Below, one piece after another: positions 23,701-36,714 of a stretch of DNA of 64,000 nt; the first letter of the stretch is position 1, and each line of letters begins with the position of its first letter. This DNA is from Carya illinoinensis. Lineage: Eukaryota > Streptophyta > Magnoliopsida > Fagales > Juglandaceae. The position numbers and the translations under genes were made by a program. Below the pieces are notes generated by a model that made no database searches, had not been told where the DNA came from, and saw only the letters and a list, made by a program, of their open reading frames with translations. The DNA is taken from contig NC_056758.1 of the NCBI RefSeq assembly GCF_018687715.1, positions 20,866,001-20,930,000 of the forward strand. Direction: 5' to 3'.

Positions 23701-25639
23701 GGAAATTAAGCCAAAAACATTGTTCAGAGATTTCTCATCTTGTGTAAGTCAATTACTTCCCTTCATTCAACGTTAAAGCAAAACCATGGGTAGATGGGGA
23801 ACGTTAGGGGCGTGTGGTACTTCTTGGACTTGAGGGAAACCAAATGTAGGGTTTATGTGGGCTTCAAATCGAGGAACGAAACGAAAGACTGGTTTCTTTG
23901 TGTAAATTGGTCCACTGCAAGAACTAAACTTTTATGTTAAAGGTTGGGTGTAAACGATGAAATTTCCTTTTGAAAATGGTCTAAAAGGCTTCGGCTAGGG
24001 GCCGACTTGTCGCAACGGGTATGAAGGATTGCCTAGGTGCCGATTGGCGGTGATTCGAGCATTATCGACATGGAAGTCTGTCATGTCTTAGATAAAGCCT
24101 AATCTACTAATTCCATCTTAGAACGTTGGAAAACGGTAAGAAAAGCAATATGATCCGATTGAAAACAATGGTTACAAAGAACCAAAAAGGAAATTAAACT
24201 CAAAACATTGTTGAAAGATGACTAATCATGTGTAAGTCGATTACATCATTTGAATCAGGATAAAAGCTTAACGATGGGGTAGATGGGGAAGCTTAGGGGC
24301 ATGTGGCATTTCTTGAAGTTGAGGAAACTAATTGTAAGGCTTATGTTGGTTCAAATTGAAGAACGAAACAAAAGATGGGTTTCTTGTTCTAACTTCGTCC
24401 AATGCCGGAACTGAACTAGTATGGTTGCGGTTGGGTGCAAACGATGACATTTGCCATGAGGAAATGTTGTAAATGGCATGGGTAGAGGCATACTTGTCGC
24501 AATTCACAAGAAAGAGAACTTAAGTCGGATTGGCAGTGATTTCAGCATTATTCACATGGCTTTTCTTTTATTGAGAGGTTTTGGATCCAGCCTAAGCTTC
24601 TAATTCAATCTTAGAATTATGATAAACAACAAAGAAAGTAATAAGGTCCGTATAAAAAAGGTTACAAAGAATTAAAAAGGAAATTAAGCCGAAAATATTG
24701 TTGAGAGATTACTAATCTTGTGAAAGTCATTTACTTCCCTTACTTCAACGTTGAAGTAAAACCACGGGTAGATGGGGAACGCTAGGGGCGTGTAGTACTT
24801 CATGGATTTGGGGGAAACCAAATGTAGGGTTTGTGTGGGCTTCAAATCGAGGAATGAAACGAAAGACTGGTTTCTTTGTGTAAATTGGTCCAAGGCAAGA
24901 ACTAAACTTGTATGGTAAAGGTTGGGTGTAAACGATGAAACTCTCCGTGTGAAAATGGTCTAAAAGGCTTCAGCTAAGGGCTGACTTGTCGCAACGGGTA
25001 TGAAGGATCGGCTAGGTGCCGATTGGCGGTGATTCGAGCATTGTCGACATGGAAGTCTGTCATGTCTTAGATAAAGCCTAATCTACTAATTCCATCTTAG
25101 AATGTTGGAAAACGACAAGAAAAGCAATATGATCCGAATGAAAATAATGGTTACAAAGAACCATAAAGGAAATTAAACTCAAAACATTGTTGAAAGATGA
25201 CTAATCTTGTGTAAGTCGATTACATCCTTCGAATCAGGCTAAAAGCTTAACGATGGGGTAGATGGGGAAGATTAGGGGCATGTGGCACTTCTTGAAGTTG
25301 TGGAAACTAATTATAAGGCTTATGTTGACTTCAAATTGATGAATGAAACAAAAGATGGGTTTCTTGTTGTAACTTTGTCCAATGCTGGAATGAACTAGTA
25401 TGGTTGGGGTAGGGTGCAAATGATGACATTTCCCAAGAGGAAATGGTGTAAATGGCATGAGCTAGATGCGTACTTGTTGCAATGCACAAGAAAGAGAACT
25501 TAGGTCTGATTGGCGGTGATTTCAGCATTATTCACATGGCTTTTCTTTTAATGACAAGTTTTGAATCCAGCCTAAGCTTCTAATTCATTCTTAGAATGAT
25601 GATAAACAACAAAGAAAGTAATAACGTCCGTATAAAAAA

Positions 25640-28600
25640 GGTTACAAAGAACCAAAAAGGAAATTAAGCCGAAAACATTGTTGAGAGATTACTAATCTTG
25701 TGTAAGTCAATTACTTCCCTTAATTCAACGTTAAAGTATAACCATGGGTAGATGGGGAACGTTAGGGTCGTGTGGGACTTCTTGGACTTGAGGCAAACCA
25801 AATGTAGGGTTTATGTGGGCTTCAAATCGAGGAATGAAACGAAAGACTGGTTTCTATGTGTAAATTGCTCCACTGCAAGAACTAAACTTGTATGGTAAAG
25901 GTTGGGTGTAAACGATGAAACTTTCCTTGTGAAAATGGTCTAAAAGGCTTCGTCTAGTGGCCAACTTGTCGCAACGGGTATGAAGATTCGCCTAGGTTCG
26001 GATTTGCGATGATTTGAGCATTATCGACATGGAAGTCTTTCATGTCTTAGATAAAGCCTAATCCTCTAATTCAATCTTAGAACATTGGAAAATGACAAGA
26101 AAAGCAATATGACCCAAATGAAAGAAAGGGTTACAAAGAACCAAAAAGGTAATTAAACTCAAAACATTGTTAAGAGATGACTAATCTTGTGTAAGTCGAT
26201 TACATCCTTTGAATCAAGCTAAAAGCATAACGATGGGGTAGATGGGGAAGCTTAGGGGCATGTGCCACTTCTTGAAGTTGAGGAGACTAATTGTAAGGCT
26301 TATGTTGGCTTGAAATTGAAGAATGAAACAAAAGATGGGTTTCTTCTTGTAACTTCGTCCAATGCCAGAACTGAACTGGTATGGTTGCGGTTGGGTGCAA
26401 ACGATGACATTTGCCATGAGGAAATGGTATAAATGGCATGGGCTAGAGGCGTACTTGTCGCAATGCACAAGAAAGAGAACTTAGGTCGGATTGGCGGTGA
26501 TTTCAGCATTATTCACATGGCTTTTTTTTTAATGACAGGTTTTGAATCCAGCCTAAGCTTCTAATTCAGTCTTAGAATGATGAGAAACAACAAAAGAAAG
26601 TAATAAGGTCCGTATAAAAATGGTTACAAAGAACTAAAAAGGAAATTAAGCCAAAAACATTGTTGAGAAATTCGTAATCTTGTGTAAGTCAATTACTTCC
26701 CTTAATTCAACGTTAAAGCATAACTACGGGTAGATGGGGAACGTTAGGGGCGTGTGGCACTTCTTGGACTTGAGGGAAAACAAATGTAGGGTTTATGTAG
26801 GCTTCAAATCGAGGAACGAAACGAAAGACTGGTTTCTTTGTGTAAATTGGTCCACTGCAAGAACTAAACTTGTATGGTAAAGGTTGGGTGTAAACGATGA
26901 AATTTTCCTTATGAAAATGGTCTAAAAGACTTCGGCAAGGGGCCGACTTGTCACAACGCGTATGAAGATCGCCTAGGTGCCGATTGGCGGTGATTCGAGC
27001 ATTATCGACATAGAAGTCTGTCATGTCTTAGATAAAGCCTAATCTACTAATTCCATCTTACAACGTTGGAAAACGACAAGAAAAGCAATATGATCCGAAT
27101 GAAAACAATGGTTACAAAGAAACAAAAAAGAAATTAAACTCAAAACATTGTTGAGTGATGACCAATCTTGGGTAAGTCGATTACATCCTTTGAATCAAGC
27201 TAAAAGCTTAACGATGGGGTAGCTGGGGAAGCTTAGGGGCATGTGGCCCTTCTTGAAGTTGAGGAAACTAATTGTGAGGCTTATTTTGGCTTCAAATTGA
27301 AGAATGAAACAAAAGATGGGTTTCTTGTTGTAAATTCATGTAATGACGGAACTGAAATAGTATCGTTTAGGTGGTGCGCAAACGATGACATTTGCAATGA
27401 GGAAATGGTGTAAATGGGCTAGAGGCATACCTGTCGCAATGCACAAGAAAGAGAACTTAGGTTAGATTGGCGGTGATTTCAGCATTATTCACATGGCTTT
27501 TCTTTTAATGACAGGTTTTGAATCCAGTCTAAGCTTCTAATTAAGTCTTAGAATGATCATAAACAACAAAGAAAGTACTAAGGTTCGTATAAAAAAGGTT
27601 ACAAAGAACCAAAAAGGAAATTAAGCCGAAAATATTCTTGAGAGATTACTAATCTTGTGTAAGTCAATTACTTCCCTTAATTCAACGTTAAAGTATAACG
27701 ACGGGTAGATGGGGAACGTTAGGGTCGTGTGGGACTTCTTGGATTTGAGGGAAACCAAATGTAGGGTTTATGTGGGCTTCAAATCGAGGAATGAAATGAA
27801 AGACTGGTTTCTATGTGTAAATTGCTCCACTGCAAGAACTAAACTTGTATGGTAAAGGTTGGGTGTAAACGATGAAACTTTCCTTGTGAAAATGGTCTAA
27901 AAGGCTTCGGCTAGTGGCCAACTTGTCGCAACGGGTATGAAGATTCGCCTAGGTGCGGATTGGCGATGATTCGAGCATTATCGACATGGAAGTCTTTCAT
28001 GTCTTAGATAAAGCCTAATCCTCTAATTCAATCTTAGAACGTTGGAAAACAACAAGAAAAGCAGAATGACCCAAATGAAAAAAAGGGTTACAAAGAACCA
28101 AAAAGGAAATTAAACTCAAAACATTGTTAAGAGATGACTAATCTTGTGTAAGTCGATTACATCCTTTGAATCAAGCTAAAAGCTTAACGATGGGGTAGAT
28201 GGGGAAGCTTAGGGGCATGTGGCACTTCTTGAAGTTGAGGAGACTAATTGTAAGGCTTATGTTGGCTTCAAATTGAAGAATGAAACAAAAGATGGGTTTC
28301 TTGTTGTAACTTCGTCCAATGCCGGAACTAAACTGGTATGGTTGCGGTTGGGTGCGAACGATGACATTTGCCATGAGGAAATGGTGTAAATGGCGTGGGC
28401 TAGAGGCGTACTTGTCGCAATGCACAAGAAAGAGAACTTAGGTCGGATTGGCGGTGATTTCAGCATTATTCACATGGCTTTTTTTTTAATGACAGGTTTT
28501 GAATTCAGCCTAAGCTTCTAATTCAGTCTTAGAATGATGAGAAACAACAAAGAAAGTAATAAGGTCCGTATAAAAATGGTTACAAAGAACTAAAAAGGAA

Positions 28601-31600
28601 ATTAAGCCAAAAACATTGTTGAGAAATTCGTAATCTTGTGTAAGTCAATTACTTCCTTTAATTCAGCGTTAAAGCATAACTACGGGTAGACGGGGAATGT
28701 TAGGGGCGTGTGGCACTTCTTGGACTTCAAGGAAAACAAATGTAGGGTTTATGTGGGCTTCAAATAGAGGAACGAAACGAAAGACTGGTTTCTTTGTGTA
28801 AATTGGTCCACTGCAAGAACTAAACTTGTATGGTAAAGGTTGGGTCTAAACGATGAAATTTTCCGTATGAAAATGGTCTAAAAGACTTCGGCAAGGGGCC
28901 AACTTGTCGCAACGCGTATGAAGATCGCCTAGGTGCCGATTGGCGGTGATTCGAGCATTATCGACATAGAAGTCTGTCATGTCTTAGATAAAGCCTAATC
29001 TACTAATTCCATCTTACAACGTTGAAAAACGACAAGAAAAGCAATATGATCCAAATGAAAACAATGGTTACAAAGAACCAAAAAAAGAAATTAAACTCAA
29101 AACATTGTTGAGTGATGACCAATCTTGGGTAAGTCGATTACATCCTTTGAATCAAGCTAACAGCTTAACGATGGGGTAGATGGGGAAGCTTAGGGGCATG
29201 TGCCATTTCTTGAAGTTGAGGAAACTAATTGTAAGGCTTATGTTGGCTTTAAATTGAAGAATGAAACAAAACATGGGTTTCTTGCTGTAAATTCGCCTAA
29301 TGCTGGAACTGAACTAGTATGGTTGAGGTGGTGTGCAAACGATGACACTTCCAATGAGGAAATGGTGTCAATGGGCTAGAGGCTTACCTGTCGCAATGCA
29401 CCAGAAAGAGAACTTAGGTCGGATTGGCGGTGATTTCAGCATTATTCACATGGCTTTTCTTTTAGTGACAGGTTTTGAATCCAGCCTAAGCTTCTAATTA
29501 AGTCTTAGAATGATCATAAACAACAAAGAAAGTACTAAGGTCCGTATAAAAAAGGTTACAAAGAACCAAAAAGGAAATTAAGCCGAAAACATTGTTGAGA
29601 GATTACTAATCTTGTGTAAGTCAATTACTTCCCTTAATTCAACGTTAAAGTATAACCATGGGTAGATGGGGAACGTTAGGGTCGTGTGGGACTTCTTGGA
29701 CTTGAGGCAAACCAAATGTAGGGTTTATGTGGGCTTCAAATCGAGGAATGAAACGAAAGACTGGTTTCTATGTGTAAATTGCTCCACTGCAAGAACTAAA
29801 CTTGTATGGTAAAGGTTGGGTGTAAACGATGAAACTTTCCTTGTGAAAATGGTCTAAAAGGCTTCGTCTAGTGGCCAACTTGTCGCAACGGGTATGAAGA
29901 TTCGCCTAGGTTCGGATTTGCGATGATTCGAGCATTATCGACATGGAAGTCTTTCATGTCTTAGATAAAGCCTAATCCTCTAATTCAATCTTAGAACATT
30001 GGAAAATGACAAGAAAAGCAATATGACCCAAATGAAAGAAAGGGTTACAAAGAACCAAAAAGGTAATTAAACTCAAAACATTGTTAAGAGATGACTAATC
30101 TTGTGTAAGTCGATTACATCCTTTGAATCAAGCTAAAAGCTTAACGATGGGGTAGATGGGGAAGCTTAGGGGCATGTGGCACTTCTTGAAGTTGAGGAGA
30201 CTAATTGTAAGGCTTATGTTGGCTTGAAATTGAAGAATGAAACAAAAGATGGGTTTCTTCTTGTAACTTCGTCCAATGCCAGAACTGAACTGGTATGGTT
30301 GCGGTTGGGTGCAAACGATGACATTTGCCATGAGGAAATGGTATAAATGGCATGGGCTAGAGGCGTACTTGTCGCAATGCACAAGAAAGAGAACTTAGGT
30401 CGGATTGGCGGTGATTTCAGCATTATTCACATGGCTTTTTTTTTAATGACAGGTTTTGAATCCAGCCTAAGCTTCTAATTCAGTCTTAGAATGATGAGAA
30501 ACAACAAAGAAAGTAATAAGGTCCGTATAAAAATGGTTACAAAGAACTAAAAAGGAAATTAAGCCAAAAACATTGTTGAGAAATTCGTAATCTTGTGTAA
30601 GTCAATTACTTCCCTTAATTCAACGTTAAAGCATAACTACGGGTAGATGGGGAACGTTAGGGGCGTGTGGCACTTCTTGGACTTGAGGGAAAACAAATGT
30701 AGGGTTTATGTAGGCTTCAAATCGAGGAACGAAACGAAAGACTGGTTTCTTTGTGTAAATTGGTCCACTGCAAGAACTAAACTTGTATGGTAAAGGTTGG
30801 GTGTAAACGATGAAATTTTCCTTATGAAAATGGTCTAAAAGACTTCGGCAAGGGGCCGACTTGTCACAACGCGTATGAAGATCGCCTAGGTGCCGATTGG
30901 CGGTGATTCGAGCATTATCGACATAGAAGTCTGTCATGTCTTAGATAAAGCCTAATCTACTAATTCCATCTTACAACGTTGGAAAACGACAAGAAAAGCA
31001 ATATGATCCGAATGAAAACAATGGTTACAAAGAAACAAAAAAGAAATTAAACTCAAAACATTGTTGAGTGATGACCAATCTTGGGTAAGTCGATTACATC
31101 CTTTGAATCAAGCTAAAAGCTTAACGATGGGGTAGCTGGGGAAGCTTAGGGGCATGTGGCCCTTCTTGAAGTTGAGGAAACTAATTGTGAGGCTTATTTT
31201 GGCTTCAAATTGAAGAATGAAACAAAAGATGGGTTTCTTGTTGTAAATTCATGTAATGACGGAACTGAAATAGTATCGTTTAGGTGGTGCGCAAACGATG
31301 ACATTTGCAATGAGGAAATGGTGTAAATGGGCTAGAGGCATACCTGTCGCAATGCACAAGAAAGAGAACTTAGGTTAGATTGGCGGTGATTTCAGCATTA
31401 TTCACATGGCTTTTCTTTTAATGACAGGTTTTGAATCCAGTCTAAGCTTCTAATTAAGTCTTAGAATGATCATAAACAACAAAGAAAGTACTAAGGTCCG
31501 TATAAAAAAGGTTACAAAGAACCAAAAAGGAAATTAAGCCGAAAATATTCTTGAGAGATTACTAATCTTGTGTAAGTCAATCACTTCCCTTAATTCAACG

Positions 31601-34000
31601 TTAAAGTATAACGACGGGTAGATGGGGAACGTTAGGGTCGTGTGGGACTTCTTCGATTTGAGGGAAACCAAATGTAGGGTTTATGTGGGCTTCAAATCGA
31701 GGAATGAAATGAAAGACTGGTTTCTATGTGTAAATTGCTCCACTGCAAGAACTAAACTTGTATGGTAAAGGTTGGGTGTAAACGATGAAACTTTCCTTGT
31801 GAAAATGGTCTAAAAGGCTTCGGCTAGTGGCCAACTTGTCGCAACGGGTATGAAGATTCGCCTAGGTGCGGATTGGCGATGATTCGAGCATTATCGACAT
31901 GGAAGTCTTTCATGTCTTAGATAAAGCCTAATCCTCTAATTCAATCTTAGAACGTTGGAAAACAACAAGAAAAGCAGAATGACCCAAATGAAAAAAAGGG
32001 TTACAAAGAACCAAAAAGGAAATTAAACTCAAAACATTGTTAAGAGATGACTAATCTTGTGTAAGTCGATTACATCCTTTGAATCAAGCTAAAAGCTTAA
32101 CGATGGGGTAGATGGGGAAGCTTAGGGGCATGTGGCACTTCTTGAAGTTGAGGAGACTAATTGTAAGGCTTATGTTGGCTTCAAATTGAAGAATGAAACA
32201 AAAGATGGGTTTCTTGTTGTAACTTCGTCCAATGCCGGAACTAAACTGGTATGGTTGCGGTTGGGTGCGAACGATGACATTTGCCATGAGGAAATGGTGT
32301 AAATGGCGTGGGCTAGAGGCGTACTTGTCGCAATGCACAAGAAAGAGAACTTAGGTCGGATTGGCGGTGATTTCAGCATTATTCACATGGCTTTTTTTTT
32401 AATGACAGGTTTTGAATTCAGCCTAAGCTTCTAATTCAGTCTTAGAATGATGAGAAACAACAAAGAAAGTAATAAGGTCCGTATAAAAATGGTTACAAAG
32501 AACTAAAAAGGAAATTAAGCCAAAAACATTGTTGAGAAATTCGTAATCTTGTGTAAGTCAATTACTTCCTTTAATTCAGCGTTAAAGCATAACTACGGGT
32601 AGACGGGGAATGTTAGGGGCATGTGGCACTTCTTGGACTTCAAGGAAAACAAATGTAGGGTTTATGTGGGCTTCAAATAGAGGAACGAAACGAAAGACTG
32701 GTTTCTTTGTGTAAATTGGTCCACTGCAAGAACTAAACTTGTATGGTAAAGGTTGGGTCTAAACGATGAAATTTTCCGTATGAAAATGGTCTAAAAGACT
32801 TCGGCAAGGGGCCAACTTGTCGCAACGCGTATGAAGATCGCCTAGGTGCCGATTGGCGGTGATTCGAGCATTATCGACATAGAAGTCTGTCATGTCTTAG
32901 ATAAAGCCTAATCTACTAATTCCATCTTACAACGTTGAAAAACGACAAGAAAAGCAATATGATCCAAATGAAAACAATGGTTACAAAGAACCAAAAAAAG
33001 AAATTAAACTCAAAACATTGTTGAGTGATGACCAATCTTGGGTAAGTCGATTACATCCTTTGAATCAAGCTAACAGCTTAACGATGGGGTAGATGGGGAA
33101 GCTTAGGGGCATGTGCCATTTCTTGAAGTTGAGGAAACTAATTGTAAGGCTTATGTTGGCTTTAAATTGAAGAATGAAACAAAACATGGGTTTCTTGCTG
33201 TAAATTCGCCTAATGCTGGAACTGAACTAGTATGGTTGAGGTGGTGTGCAAACGATGACACTTCCAATGAGGGAATGGTGTCAATGGGCTAGAGGCTTAC
33301 CTGTCGCAATGCACCAGAAAGAGAACTTAGGTCGGATTGGCGGTGATTTCAGCATTATTCACATGGCTTTTCTTTTAGTGACAGGTTTTGAATCCAGCCT
33401 AAGCTTCTAATTAAGTCTTAGAATGATCATAAACAACAAAGAAAGTACTAAGGTCCGTATAAAAAAGGTTACAAAGAACCAAAAAGGAAATTAAGCCGAA
33501 AACATTGTTCAGAGATTACTAATCTTGTGTAAGTCAATTACTTCCCTTAATTCAACGTTAAAGTATAACCATGGGTAGATGGGGAACGTTAGGGTCGTGT
33601 GGGACTTCTTGGACTTGAGGCAAACCAAATGTAGGGTTTATGTGGGCTTCAAATCGAGGAATGAAACGAAAGACTGGTTTCTATGTGTAAATTGCTCCAC
33701 TGCAAGAACTAAACTTGTATGGTAAAGGTTGGGTGTAAACGATGAAACTTTCCTTGTGAAAATGGTCTAAAAGGCTTCGGCTAGTGGCCAACTTGTCGCA
33801 ACGGGTATGAAGATTCGCCTAGGTGCGGATTGGCGATGATTCGAGCATTATCGACATGTAAGTCTTTCATGTCTTAGATAAAGCCTAATCTTCTAATTCA
33901 ATCTTAGAACGTTGGAAAACAACAAGAAAAGCAATATGACCTGAATGAAAAAAAGGGTTACAAAGAACCAAAAAGGAAATTAAACTCAAAACATTGTTAA
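25640..34000. repeat. Higher-order repeat, ~3913 bp (four dimers), two copies plus a partial third
   Basis: Copies lie at about 25640-29553 and 29554-33466, with a partial third starting near 33467. Equivalent sites recur at 3913 bp (26214/30128, 26713/30626, 28171/32084). Only a handful of differences between the two full copies were noticed by eye (for example near 27577, 27676, 27742, 28707 and 29360), about 0.2 %. Inside each copy the two ~1957-bp halves are related but clearly diverged, so this is a nested structure. Boundaries are approximate. Confidence 0.85.
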
Positions 34001-34705
34001 GAGATGACTAATCTTGTGTAAGTCGATTACATCCTTTGAATCAAGCTAAAAGCTTAATGATGGGGTAGATGGGGAAGCTTAGGGGCATGTGGCACTTCTT
34101 GAAGTTGAGGAGACTAATTGTAAGGCTTATGTTGGCTTCAAATTGAAGAATGAAACAAAAGATGGGTTTCTTGTTGTAACTTCGTCCAATGCGGGAACTG
34201 AACTGGTATGGTTGCGGTTGGGTGCAAACGATGACATTTGCCATGAGGAAATGGTGTAAATGGCATGGGCTAGAGGCGTACTTGTCGCAATGCACAAGAA
34301 AGAGAACTTAGGTTGGATTGGCGGTTATTTCTGCATTATTCACATGGCTTTTTTTTTAATGACAGGTTTTCAATCCAGCCTAAGCTTCTAATTCATTCTT
34401 AGAATGATGATAAATAACAAAGAAAGTAATAACGTCCGTATAGAAAAGGTTACAAAGAACCAAAAAGGAAATTAAGCCGAAAACATTGTTGAGAGATTAC
34501 TAATCTTGTGTAAGTCAATTACTTCCCTTAATTCAACGTTAAAGCATAACCACGGGTAGATGGGAACGTTAGGGGCTGTGGCACTTCTTGGACTTGAGGG
34601 AAACGAAATGTAGGGTTCATGTGGGCTTCAAATCGAGGAACGAAATGAAAGACTGGTTTCTTTGTGTAAATTGGCCCAGTGCATGAACTAAACTTCTATG
34701 GTAAA

Positions 34706-34710
34706 GGTTG
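34706..34710. repeat. Target-site duplication GGTTG, left copy
   Basis: GGTTG precedes the LTR at 34711 and recurs at 39045-39049. Joining across gives GTAAAGGTTGGGTATAAAC, the normal half A sequence. Confidence 0.93.
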
Positions 34711-35504
34711 TGATGTGAACCCCAATAGACTTGCTTTGAGACCCAACAACGATACTGGAAAAACAACCCCTAGAAAGCCAAACTCAGGTATATGGATGGA
34801 GAATCTAGACCCGATGAGAACTTGTTCAAAGAACCTAGATTATATCAAAATCTAGACCGATTGAAGAACCCGTTTCAAGAACCTAGATTACAAAGGAAGA
34901 ACGCCACAAAGGTTTTGATTTACCCTTGATAAGTTCAGAAGTTCAAGAAGAACAAGAAGAGATAACTCAACTCTCAATGACAATTCCATATATTCAGCCC
35001 CTCAAATGAGGTTACAATTGGTTTAAATAGACAATCCCCAAAAACCCTAAGTAAACAATGCCTCGAGTACTGTAGCGTGAACAAAACCATACGCCGCGCT
35101 ACAGTAACTTCTGAAACCCTAGTAAGACATAAAATTATAACTTTCCAAATAAACGCTTGGCCAAAATACAAGGCCTTCCCCAAACCCTAGTTCATTAGAA
35201 ATAAGACGTGTGGGCTGGACATCCCCCAAGCCAAATTATTCTTGATTAATTCATTTGACTAATAAAATAAGCCCTTTTAATGAAATCAATAAGTCCATGG
35301 CGTTCAATAACAATAAGCCCAAGTCGTGTTTTCCATCAAGTGGATCAAAACTGGTTCTCCTTCTTTCAAGCCCATCATGAGTGTTGGGCTCTTGCTAGCT
35401 TGATCCCAATTGGATTGCACCAATTCTTGTATTACTCCCTTGATCTTCGTGGCTCTTAATCTTGTAATTGATCCTTAAGACTTGGTCCGCCTTGGGGCCC
35501 ATCA
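34711..35504 (-). repeat. 3' LTR of the minus-strand element (794 bp)
   Basis: On the minus strand it starts TGATGGGCCCC and ends GGTTCACATCA. It includes TATTTAAA (35022-35029) and a strong inverted repeat. It is nearly identical to the LTR beginning at 63492. Confidence 0.93.
35022..35106 (-). promoter_or_regulatory. LTR promoter candidate: 10-bp inverted repeat and TATA-like box
   Basis: TACTGTAGCG (35068-35077) and CGCTACAGTA (35097-35106) are perfect inverted arms with a 19-bp spacer. On the minus strand the TATTTAAA box follows 38 bp downstream (35022-35029). Conservation of this layout in LTRs that differ elsewhere suggests function; this is inferred. Confidence 0.45.
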
Positions 35505-35695
35505 TTCCCCTTCTCTTCAAAAGGATTCGACCTCGAATCTCCACCTGGATCATAGGGAAAAAAATTAGTAACATTGAAAATAGCAAACACATGATACTTA
35601 CCTGGAAGATCTACTAGATATGAAGTATCATTAACTTTATCAAGAATTTGGAAATGTCCATGCAAGCTACTTCTGTCATCAACAGGTAAATGCAT
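35456..35695 (-). pseudogene. Integrase C-terminal remnant (GPF module and tail)
   Basis: The minus-strand frame matches the integrase end of the complete element: DRSSL joined directly to HFQILDKVNDTSY, then VTNFFPYDPG and [13 protein letters not shown], running into the LTR. About 65 residues between the integrase core and the GPF module are deleted. The polypurine tract again lies within the frame (EEKGN). Confidence 0.8.
35505..35518 (-). other. Polypurine tract of the minus-strand element
   Basis: Plus strand TTCCCCTTCTCTTC, that is GAAGAGAAGGGGAA on the minus strand, directly before the 3' LTR start. It shows the same position and coding overlap as in the complete element. Confidence 0.85.
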
Positions 35696-35779
35696 TAAAT
35701 CAAAAGAAATAAATGGATTAAAATCATAAATAATTTAAAAAGGACAATATGAAGTATCAGTATGCATGAGCCTATTATA

Positions 35780-36230
35780 TGCAAACTCTATAAATGACAA
35801 ATGATACTCTCACAAACGTTCATGTAATAATTCAATAATTGGAAAATGATACTCCCACAAACGTTCATATAACAATTCAACAAATAGAAAATGATACTCC
35901 CACAAACGTTCATGAAACACATCTAAAGTCTTCCTTACACCGAAATGACCATTCCAATTATATGTGATCTCAATGAATGGCAAACCATACTCCCAAAAGT
36001 TTTCATGTAATACACGTAAACTCTTCTTTACACCAAAGTGACCACTCCAACTATATGCAAACTCAAAGAATGGGAAACAATGCTCCCACCAATATTCAAG
36101 CACTATGCCTAAAAAAGTCTTTATACAAAGTGACCACTCCAACTATATGCAAACTTAATGAATGGCAAGTAGTACTCCCACCAATGGTCATGCAACACGT
36201 CTAAAGTCCTCTTTATATAAAAATTTCTCA
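35780..36230 (-). repeat. Degenerate minisatellite derived from integrase coding sequence
   Basis: About six copies of a unit with the plus-strand core ATACTCCCACAAACGTTCAT (near 35797, 35852, 35897, 35986, 36086, 36172), 45-100 bp apart. Translated on the minus strand, units fuse the integrase zinc-finger part ([14 protein letters not shown]) to the segment before helix FIEFAYN (WEYHLPFIE). An internal deletion that removed the DDE core apparently created a junction that was then tandemly amplified. The 110-residue frame at 35810-36142 is part of it. Confidence 0.75.
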
Positions 36231-36699
36231 ACAGGCCACATCCATGCACAAGCAACTCACGCATAAGACTAGTAAGCACACAAAGTCTTTTCTCTCTAAA
36301 CAAGTACCAATCTAGTCTGTATAAATGAGAAAACGATGCTTTCTCACGTACTCCATACACACTAGTCAAGCCATCATCATTAACAAACAAGTTTTTATCA
36401 TATTGAAATCTCAATAACTTTGCATCCAAAATGAAGACAAGGACATACCTTCTTGATAATGCTTCAAATACAAGATTTCGCTTACCATATGTGTACTGAA
36501 TTACATGAGGAAAGGTCTCAATGAATTGAACCCACTTGGCATGCATTCTATCCAACTTAACTTGTCCCTTCAAGTGCATCAAGGACTTATGCTCTTCAAA
36601 TAAAGGTCGGTTAGGGATTGTTACACCTGGCACAAGATCAATGTATTGCTCTATCTCTCTAATAGGTGGCAATCCACTAAACACACCACTAGGAATCAT
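36121..36699 (-). pseudogene. RT N-terminal edge fused to RNase H end and integrase N-terminus
   Basis: Minus-strand frame of 192 residues. It starts with LPPIREIEQYIDLVPG (just before RT), jumps at NRP to HKSLMHLKGQ (end of RNase H), then runs through the RNase H-integrase linker to a remnant zinc-finger segment (RTLDVLHD) and the junction unit described for the minisatellite. About 360 residues, all of the RT catalytic part and most of RNase H, are missing. It is in the same frame as the Gag-protease fragment at 36715-37722, separated by a TAG. Confidence 0.85.
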
Positions 36700-36714
36700 G
36701 ACCTCATATCCCTG

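Larger units (their letters stand above)
17701..34710. repeat. Satellite array block 2
   Basis: About 17 dimers continue in the phase of block 1: equivalent sites at 10423 and 18467 are one dimer apart (981 bp) once the retrotransposon and one duplication copy are subtracted. Dimers from 17.7 to ~25.5 kb are relatively diverged and carry mostly TTATTGACAGG plus GGATCC. From ~25.5 kb the repeats change to TTAATGACAGG plus GAATCC, losing the BamHI site, and from ~25.6 kb they form a 3.9-kb higher-order repeat. B halves at 21.4-25.5 kb carry CATTTCCCATGAGGAAATG. No gene is seen. Confidence 0.95.
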
